This document shows, piece after piece, positions 58,869-64,000 of a stretch of 64,000 nucleotides of DNA (position 1 is the first letter of the stretch; each line of letters opens with the position of its first letter). Source of the stretch: Methanobacteriota archaeon (lineage in GTDB: Archaea; Halobacteriota; Methanomicrobia; Methanomicrobiales; Methanoculleaceae). The notes under the pieces were generated by a model. That model saw only the letters and a program-made list of their open reading frames with translations, ran no database searches and was not told the DNA's origin. The stretch lies in assembly GCA_023393455.1 (NCBI GenBank), contig JAEWLJ010000015.1:1-64000 (forward strand), read 5' to 3'. The translations under genes and the position numbers were made by a program.

Positions 58869-59654
58869 TCAGAGCCGGAAGCCGTAGGACTCCGGGTGTA
58901 CCGCTCCCGGGTCCTGGGGCGCAACGGCGACTCCGATCTGGTCGGAGTAGAGCCCGAGCCCTTCGAGGGCGGAGAGGAGCACTTTTTCCGGCGTGTTGTT
59001 GATCTCGCTCACGTGGGCGAGCATCGCCATGTGGATGCGGTCGGCGAGCCTCTGCAGGCATCGGGCGGCATCGGGGTTCGAGAGATGCCCGCGTTTCGAC
59101 CGTATCCGGCTCTTTAAGTAGGCGGGATACGGGCCGTTCTCAAGCATATCCGGGCAGTGGTTGCTCTCGAGCAGGACGGCGTCGCAGGATGCGAGGGTGT
59201 CGAACATCGAGGTGGTGACGGTGCCGGTGTCGGTGCAGCACCCGATGCGGAGGTCGCCCTCGGTGACAGAGAACCCGCAGGGTTCCCGGGCGTCGTGGGA
59301 GGCGGCAAACGGTTCGACCACGAAGTCGCCCACAGAGAATGTCTCGCCGCACCGACACCGGCGGATCTCCGTGGTGGTTCTCCCGCACTTCGCGGTGAAC
59401 GCATCGAGCGTTCCGCCGGTCGCGTAGACCGGCACCCCGAGCCGCCTTGCCAGGACGTCGACGCCCCGGACGTGATCGATATGCTCGTGCGTGACGAGTA
59501 TCGCCTCGACGAGCGTTGCGTCCCCACCGGCAGCTTCGAGGCGCCGGAGGGTCTCGCGAGCGGAGAGCCCCGCGTCGATGAGCAGCGCACCTCGCTCCCC
59601 CTGGAGGTAGGTGCAGTTTCCTTTGCTCCCGCTGGCGAGGACGGTCAGTTGCAT
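58869..59654 (-). CDS. Metallo-β-lactamase fold hydrolase (YycJ/WalJ-like)
   Basis: 261-residue dizinc hydrolase. N-terminus LTVLASGSKGNCTYL is typical of the YycJ group; THEHIDHVRG is the HxHxDH metal motif; SHDAREPCGFSV, DTGTVTTSMF and LESNHCPDML supply the remaining ligands. A Cys-x-Cys insertion RCRCGETF is uncommon. Related proteins are exonucleases or RNA-processing enzymes. Convergent with the PAS gene 4 bases away. Confidence 0.85.
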   Translation of the reverse strand: MQLTVLASGSKGNCTYLQGERGALLIDAGLSARETLRRLEAAGGDATLVEAILVTHEHIDHVRGVDVLARRLGVPVYATGGTLDAFTAKCGRTTTEIRRCRCGETFSVGDFVVEPFAASHDAREPCGFSVTEGDLRIGCCTDTGTVTTSMFDTLASCDAVLLESNHCPDMLENGPYPAYLKSRIRSKRGHLSNPDAARCLQRLADRIHMAMLAHVSEINNTPEKVLLSALEGLGLYSDQIGVAVAPQDPGAVHPESYGFRL

Positions 59655-59782
59655 TGTAGAAAATGTGGGCCGTATGGGTATTTAAGACCGGGGATGCAGG
59701 TGTGCAGAAACCGCCCTGAGACCCGGGATACCGTTGCCGGGTGAGAGCGGATGGGCACGGCGGTGGGGGCTGCGCCGCCCCC

Positions 59783-60859
59783 TCACTCCTGCCGGACGAC
59801 GTGAATCGACTCCGCCGTGAACGAGACCACGACCTGGCTCCCTTCCCCGATCTCCAGGTCATCCACCTTCTTCCAGGAGAGGATGGACGAGAGCGCGAAC
59901 CCGCAGTCGACCGTCACCCTGCTGAACGGGCCGCGCGGCACGATGGAGGTCACGGTGCCGGGGAGGATGTTCCCGTCAAAGACCCGCCTCCCCCGGATCG
60001 CCGGGGCGATCCGTATGTCCTCCGAGCGGATGCAGAGGCTGACCGCCTCCCCCGCCCCGAACGGCGACCGTGCCCTGATGCGGATACCCCCCGCATCGAC
60101 GACCGAGATGCCGTTCTCGCTGACGACAGTGCCCTCGACGATGTTCTCGATCCCGACGAACCGGGCGACCTCCCGGCTCGCCGGGAGGGTGAAGACCTCC
60201 CGCGGCGTTCCCACCTGTGCAAACCCCCCCTTCATCAGGACGCCGATCCGGTGGGCCAGCCGCTGGCCCTGGTACATGTCGTGGGTCGAGAAGACGATCG
60301 TCGTCCCGAGGTCGCGGTTGATCCGCACCACCAGTTCCTCGATCTTCTGCACCGAGACCGGATCGAGGTTTGCGGTCGGTTCGTCGAGGAGGAGGATCTC
60401 CGGTTCGATCACCATCGCCCGGGCAAGCGCCACCCGCTGCATCTCCCCGCCCGAGAGCGTCCTTGCCCGCCGCTCCCGATAACTGGCGAGACCGACCGTA
60501 TCGAGAGCCTCCCCGATACGAGCATCGATCTCGCTCTTGCTCGCGCCCCGGAACCGGAGGCCGACGGCGACGTTCTCCGCGACCGTCGCGTTGAAGACGG
60601 CCGGTTTCTGAAAGACCATCCCCATCATCCTGCGGGTGGAGAGATCCTTCTCGTGCTCCACGTGGATCTCGGTTCCGTTGATCCGGATCGCCCCTCCCGT
60701 CGGGGTATCGAGGAGGTCGATGAGGCGCAACAGGGTCGACTTCCCCGACCCGGAGGGGCCGATGATGGCGAAGATCTCGCCCCGGTTCACCTTCCCGGTG
60801 ACGCCGTCGAGCACCCGGGTGTCGCCGAAATACCTTGAGACGTTATCGAGTTCGATCAT
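59783..60859 (-). CDS. tupC: Tungstate ABC transporter ATPase
   Basis: Energises tungstate import. 358 residues. Walker A GPSGSGKST (34-42), Q-loop, signature LSGGEMQRVALAR, Walker B EILLLDEPTANLDPVS, H-loop FSTHD. The C-terminal third (FVGIENIVEGTVVSENGISVVDAGGIRIRARSPFG and following) is a TOBE/Mop-like domain that can bind oxyanions and regulate transport. Last gene of tupA-tupB-tupC; 4 bases after tupB. Confidence 0.9.
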   Translation of the reverse strand: MIELDNVSRYFGDTRVLDGVTGKVNRGEIFAIIGPSGSGKSTLLRLIDLLDTPTGGAIRINGTEIHVEHEKDLSTRRMMGMVFQKPAVFNATVAENVAVGLRFRGASKSEIDARIGEALDTVGLASYRERRARTLSGGEMQRVALARAMVIEPEILLLDEPTANLDPVSVQKIEELVVRINRDLGTTIVFSTHDMYQGQRLAHRIGVLMKGGFAQVGTPREVFTLPASREVARFVGIENIVEGTVVSENGISVVDAGGIRIRARSPFGAGEAVSLCIRSEDIRIAPAIRGRRVFDGNILPGTVTSIVPRGPFSRVTVDCGFALSSILSWKKVDDLEIGEGSQVVVSFTAESIHVVRQE

Positions 60860-60863
60860 GGTA

Positions 60864-61565
60864 TCACCGGTGCTGCACCGTGGTTATGGCGAGATTCACG
60901 CCGAGGGCGATTGCAAGGAGGACGATCCCGAGCGCGATCGACTGGGAGATGTTGCCCATCGAGGTCTCGAGCGATATCGCGGTCGTCAGGACCCGGGTCG
61001 AACTCGCAAACGACGACGCCGCGATGTTGCCGCCGACGAGGATCGCCGCCCCGACCTCCGATATCGCCCGCCCGAACCCGACCGCGACGGTCGCAAGGAT
61101 CGCGAACCGGGCCTCCTTCAAGACGTTTGTCAGGAACTGGAGCCTTGTAGCCCCGAGCGACCGGAGGGTATCCCTGATCACCGGGTCGACCGCCGAGAGC
61201 GCGGAGATCGTGAGGCCGGTCATGATCGGGAGGATCAGGATCGTCTGGGCGATGATCATGGCGGTCGGGGTGAAGAGCAGCCGCATGAAGCCGAACGGCC
61301 CGACACGGGAGATGAGCAGGAATATCAGCAGCCCGACGATCACCGTGGGAAGCGAGTAAAGCGTCTGGATCAGGTTGATGAGGCTCTTCCTGCCCGGAAA
61401 CGTCCCGAAGTTGATCGCGGCCCCGAGCGGGATGGCGATCAGCGAGGCGATGATCGTTGCGGTGAGCGATATGATGATGCTCCGCACCGCGATGGCCATC
61501 ACGTCGGGGTCGAGCGTGACGATGAGCCTGATCGCCTCCAGGAACCCCTCAACGATCTCGTACAT
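60864..61565 (-). CDS. tupB: Tungstate ABC transporter permease
   Basis: 233-residue membrane permease with five to six helices. The EAA loop contacting the ATPase is ATLRSLGATRLQFLTNVLKEARFAILATVAVGFGRAISEVGAAILVGGNI, the form typical of TupB/WtpB and ModB. QTLYSLPTVIVGLLIFLLIS is the core helix pair. 57 bases after tupA. Confidence 0.9.
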   Translation of the reverse strand: MYEIVEGFLEAIRLIVTLDPDVMAIAVRSIIISLTATIIASLIAIPLGAAINFGTFPGRKSLINLIQTLYSLPTVIVGLLIFLLISRVGPFGFMRLLFTPTAMIIAQTILILPIMTGLTISALSAVDPVIRDTLRSLGATRLQFLTNVLKEARFAILATVAVGFGRAISEVGAAILVGGNIAASSFASSTRVLTTAISLETSMGNISQSIALGIVLLAIALGVNLAITTVQHR

Positions 61566-61622
61566 CTTCTACACCTCTCTCTGGTCCGCTGGAGGCAAAA
61601 ATGAGTGGGGTTTGTGGCCCGT

Positions 61623-62546
61623 TCAGGCGACCGGGTTCTTCACTTCAGCCTCGGCCACGCCAATCTTCTCCCAGTCGTTCTGGGCGGCGTAGAAGAGCGG
61701 CTGGCCATACTTGTCGACGCCGAAGGAGCCGATCTCCTTCTGGATGTCGTCGGAGATGAGGAAGTTGATCCAGTCCTTCGCGATGGTGCTGTTGGTCTCG
61801 GGGAACTTCTCGGGGTTGATCTGCATCACGGAATAGACGTTGAGCAGGATGTCGCCCTCATCCACGAGCGTCACGAGTTTGAGATCGCCCTTGTAGGCAA
61901 GATACGTCCCGATGTCGGAGAGGGTGTAGGCCTCTTTCTCGTTTGTCATCGTCAGGGTCGCGCCCATGCCTGTCCCGGCCTCCTGGTACCAGTCACCGGA
62001 GCCCTGCACGTCCGCAGAGTAGTTGAACCCGGCGGCCTTCCAGATGGCCTTCTCCTTGGAGTGCGTGCCCGACGCGTCGCCGCGTGAGACGAAGACGACG
62101 TTCTCGCCGGCCATGCCCTTCTCGCGGATGGCGGTGAACGCTGCTTCAGGAGCCATTGCCTTGACGCCTGCCGGGTCGGACTCGGGCCCGACGAGGACGA
62201 AGTAGTTGTAGGCGAAGACGCGCCGGTCGATGCCGTAGCCGTCGGCGATGAAGGTGTCTTCACGGGCACGGTCGTGCACCATCATGATGTCCACGTCGCC
62301 GCGCTGCCCGTACTCGAGCGCCTTGCCGGTTCCGGCGGAGACGACCAGCACCTCGGCGTTGTACTTCTCCTCGAAGATCGGTGTGATGTGGTCGAGGAGC
62401 TTGGTGTCATAGAGGCTCGTCGTCGTGGCGATACGGAGTTGCTGCTTCTCTACGGGCGTCGGGTCGGTTGTCGTCCCGGTACAGCCGCATATCAGCAGGA
62501 GGGCGACCATGATGGCCGCTACTGCATAAACGGTTCGTTTGACCAT
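61623..62546 (-). CDS. tupA: Tungstate-binding lipoprotein
   Basis: Periplasmic-type receptor anchored by lipid. 307 residues from MVKRTVYAVAAIMVALLLICGC (lipobox LICGC). IATTTSLYDTKLLDHITP is the TTTS-x-x-D oxyanion motif characteristic of TupA, distinct from ModA and WtpA; HDRAREDTFIADGYGIDR, SRGDASGTHSKE and ATLTMTNEKEAYTLSDIGTYLAYKG complete the site. The alternative start at 62555 adds three residues. Promoter and probable operator upstream. Confidence 0.93.
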   Translation of the reverse strand: MVKRTVYAVAAIMVALLLICGCTGTTTDPTPVEKQQLRIATTTSLYDTKLLDHITPIFEEKYNAEVLVVSAGTGKALEYGQRGDVDIMMVHDRAREDTFIADGYGIDRRVFAYNYFVLVGPESDPAGVKAMAPEAAFTAIREKGMAGENVVFVSRGDASGTHSKEKAIWKAAGFNYSADVQGSGDWYQEAGTGMGATLTMTNEKEAYTLSDIGTYLAYKGDLKLVTLVDEGDILLNVYSVMQINPEKFPETNSTIAKDWINFLISDDIQKEIGSFGVDKYGQPLFYAAQNDWEKIGVAEAEVKNPVA

Positions 62547-62590
62547 AGCTATCACTTCATGTATCGTATTCCAGATAATTAAATGTGGTA

Positions 62591-62618
62591 GTTTTATATC
62601 TGTTGTTAACCAGTTAAC
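62591..62618 (-). promoter_or_regulatory. tup promoter with palindromic operator
   Basis: Minus strand: TATA box GATATAAAAC (62591-62600) about 45-54 bases before the tupA ATG, with two GTTAAC palindromes separated by 2 bases directly upstream (62605-62618), over the position of the BRE. A regulator bound here would block or recruit TFB. Confidence 0.55.
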
Positions 62619-62684
62619 GAAAAATTATTTACTTTCTGTGAAATAAATCCTTTTGATTGCCCGGGATGGGGATACCGGCCCTCA

Positions 62685-63383
62685 TCACCCGATAACGATG
62701 TCGCGGTAGTCCTCGCCGTCCGCCTCGACGTAGAGGACCGCCCGCCCCCCGACGAGAGCGGGTTTCGGGAACTTCCGCAAGTTGACGGTGCCCTCGCCGA
62801 CCGCCGTCCCCTCGCGTGTCTCGACCCGGTCGACACCGGAGGCCAGGATCGTGGCGATGGTCTGGCTGCCGTGAAGGTCCCGGGTCGTCCCCTTCTGGAC
62901 GAACCGGCCATCGTTTCCCGATGCCGCAAGCCCGATGCCGGCAAGCGCACCGATCACGCCGTCCTCGGTTCCGCCGAGCCCTTCGAGGAGGATGCCGGCC
63001 TCGCGGGCAAGCGAACGCGCCTGGTCCTGCGTCACGATGCTCGTCTTCGCGGCAAGGCCGAAGCGAGAGAGGTCGCCGTTGATCGCGGAGTCGGTGGCGA
63101 CACAGATGCCCGGGTCGCTTCCCTTGATGAAGTCGTCGAGCATCATCTCCTTTGCCGTCGCGAAGACGTCCCCTGTGATCCCGTTTTCGGTCTCCCGGAT
63201 ATGGATGACCGCGGAACTGTTGTGGGAGGTATACGGGACGGCAGGATGAACAAAGAGCTGGTGCCGGGTCACCCCCGTAACCGTATATGATCGGGTGAGT
63301 TCTGCTGCGATTGCGCGGGCGAGCCGTCCGGTTCCCCGGGACTCGCGTGTGTCGGTGTCGTCAATGCCGAGATAGAGAATCAT
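62685..63383 (-). CDS. TiaS-like DDTD-domain protein
   Basis: 232-residue protein opening LYLGIDDTDTRESRGTGRLAR, like the N-terminal kinase-like domain of TiaS (tRNA-Ile2 agmatinylcytidine synthetase), but TiaS is about 420 residues and starts DDTDSxxGGCTT; the OB-fold and zinc ribbon are missing here. Middle part ATDSAINGDLSRFGLAAKTSIVTQDQARSLAREAGILLEGLGGTEDGVIGALAGIGLAASGNDGRFVQKG. Possibly an ATP-dependent enzyme of unknown substrate. Located between tup genes and the MoSto homologue; TATA CTTATTTATC at about 63415-63424. Confidence 0.7.
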   Translation of the reverse strand: MILYLGIDDTDTRESRGTGRLARAIAAELTRSYTVTGVTRHQLFVHPAVPYTSHNSSAVIHIRETENGITGDVFATAKEMMLDDFIKGSDPGICVATDSAINGDLSRFGLAAKTSIVTQDQARSLAREAGILLEGLGGTEDGVIGALAGIGLAASGNDGRFVQKGTTRDLHGSQTIATILASGVDRVETREGTAVGEGTVNLRKFPKPALVGGRAVLYVEADGEDYRDIVIG

Positions 63384-63463
63384 GGGATCGTCTGCTGTAC
63401 CGATCCGCCCACAAGGATAAATAAGGCTTCTCTGGAGTTAAGGAACAGAAGTTGATGGAGGGG

Positions 63464-64000
63464 TCAGGCCCGGATGATGGTGCCGACCCGCTCTCCGTTG
63501 ATGGCTTTTGTGATGTTGCCCGGGACGTGGGCGTTCACCACTTTGATCTCCCTGATATGGACGGCGTCGCGGAGGAGTTCGACCGCCATCGGTTCGAGGA
63601 CCATATCCTCAAGCTGCATCTCCATGAGTTCATCGGCCGTGATATCCGCGATGAACTCGGCGTCGGGGTTCAGGAACGGGTTCTCGGTATAGAGGCCGTC
63701 CACGTTCTTCCCGAGGATGCAGTTCTTTCCGCCGACGACCTCCGCCATCAGGAAGGCGCCGGTATCCGTCCGGTGCGGCGGGATGCTACCGAGTTTCGGC
63801 GGGTGCTCGTAGAGGCCGTAGGGCGGGGTGCCCTGGACGACCGGGAGCATACCGAGGGATATGAGCGAGGGGAGGTTCAGGAGTTCGCCGGTGCTGATCC
63901 GGGTACCGTTGTACTTCGAGAGGAGGAGCGAGATCATGGTCGCGTTCTGCTCGCTGATCTTGCCCGCGAGCTCCGCGAGCACCCCCGTCGGCATCCCGAG
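63464..64000 (-). CDS. Molybdenum-storage-protein-like amino-acid-kinase fold protein, partial
   Basis: The window holds the C-terminal 178 codons; the gene continues past the right edge. Sequence parallels I recall for MoSto subunits: IPPHRTDTGAFLMAE, KNVDGLYTENPFLNPDAEFI and the C-terminal VVNAHVPGNITKAINGERVGTII (MosB: VNGLVPGNLT...GEHVGTII). MoSto belongs to the UMP-kinase family and stores polyoxomolybdate or -tungstate clusters. A plain uridylate kinase is the alternative, but UMP kinases do not carry the VPGN-T tail. Close to the tungstate importer. Confidence 0.72.
   Translation of the reverse strand, partial: LGMPTGVLAELAGKISEQNATMISLLLSKYNGTRISTGELLNLPSLISLGMLPVVQGTPPYGLYEHPPKLGSIPPHRTDTGAFLMAEVVGGKNCILGKNVDGLYTENPFLNPDAEFIADITADELMEMQLEDMVLEPMAVELLRDAVHIREIKVVNAHVPGNITKAINGERVGTIIRA

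Noticed and set aside
1..64000. CRISPR array, insertion sequence, tRNA or rRNA
   Set aside because: No regularly spaced direct repeats, no transposase-like frame, and no T-arm/anticodon-arm pattern was seen in the intergenic gaps on reading by eye; a dedicated scan could still find a tRNA.

Overview
The window is high-GC, gene-dense archaeal DNA from a methanogen of the order Methanomicrobiales, most likely Methanoculleus. Evidence for this: an archaeal histone, RadA, FEN-1 and a multi-OB-fold RPA; TATA boxes (TTTATATA-like) about 25-35 bases upstream of many genes with short or absent leaders; methanogen-restricted families (DUF2193, DUF2180, DUF1890, DUF1894); an FprA-type F420H2 oxidase; and a presenilin homologue whose two catalytic aspartates fall at 162 and 220, the numbering I recall for the Methanoculleus marisnigri protein of known structure. 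No rRNA, tRNA, CRISPR array, insertion sequence or prophage was recognised.

Layout. 1-5.3 kb: a junction of two gene fragments at the left edge, a YkgJ-type Cys-cluster protein, a MATE exporter, a membrane-anchored Lon-like protease and a secreted PsbP-like protein. 5.3-9.7 kb: mutS-mutL with a hairpin/T-run terminator. 9.8-12.7 kb: a leuC-leuD-leuB-type operon. 12.7-16.0 kb: two tandem paralogous lipoproteins and a phospholipase C-like protein without a signal peptide. 16.1-21.3 kb: a divided nitrogenase-like system (one NifD/K-like protein on the + strand; a NifH-like and a second NifD/K-like protein on the - strand) enclosing a small helical protein, a GNAT, a PH-domain membrane protein and a Usp protein. 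21.5-29.1 kb: a secreted protein, TrkH, phosphoribulokinase, FprA, endonuclease V, and an overlapping rubredoxin/pyruvate-oxidase-like pair. 29.1-38.9 kb: a structured intergenic region, aquaporin, DUF2180/DUF2193, FEN-1, presenilin homologue, NOG1, a CBS regulator, histone, PRC-barrel protein, phosphoglycolate phosphatase and RadA. 39-46.3 kb: RPA-lysA-dapL on the - strand, then a tight + strand operon nifS-nifU-cutA-fdhD-DUF1890-DUF1894. 46.4-59.7 kb: sensor proteins, TspO, a six-gene - strand biosynthetic operon (pyrG-guaA-argD-hisC-AK-CDP-alcohol transferase), a thioesterase, an unknown helical protein and an MBL hydrolase. 59.8-64 kb: a tungstate ABC transporter with a probable operator, a TiaS-like protein, and a molybdenum-storage-protein homologue running off the right edge.

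How genes work together (inference). NifS/NifU supply Fe-S clusters and FdhD sulfurates formate dehydrogenase, while TupABC imports tungstate and the MoSto-like protein may store it; together these support a formate/CO2-reducing methanogen using W enzymes. Phosphoribulokinase and phosphoglycolate phosphatase fit the archaeal reductive hexulose-phosphate/RuBisCO route. FprA, rubredoxin and the TPP enzyme suggest oxygen-related redox chemistry. The nitrogenase-like system and the MoSto homologue are the most interesting finds. Start positions inside open frames were chosen from family N-termini, ribosome-binding sites and TATA spacing, and are inferences unless stated.
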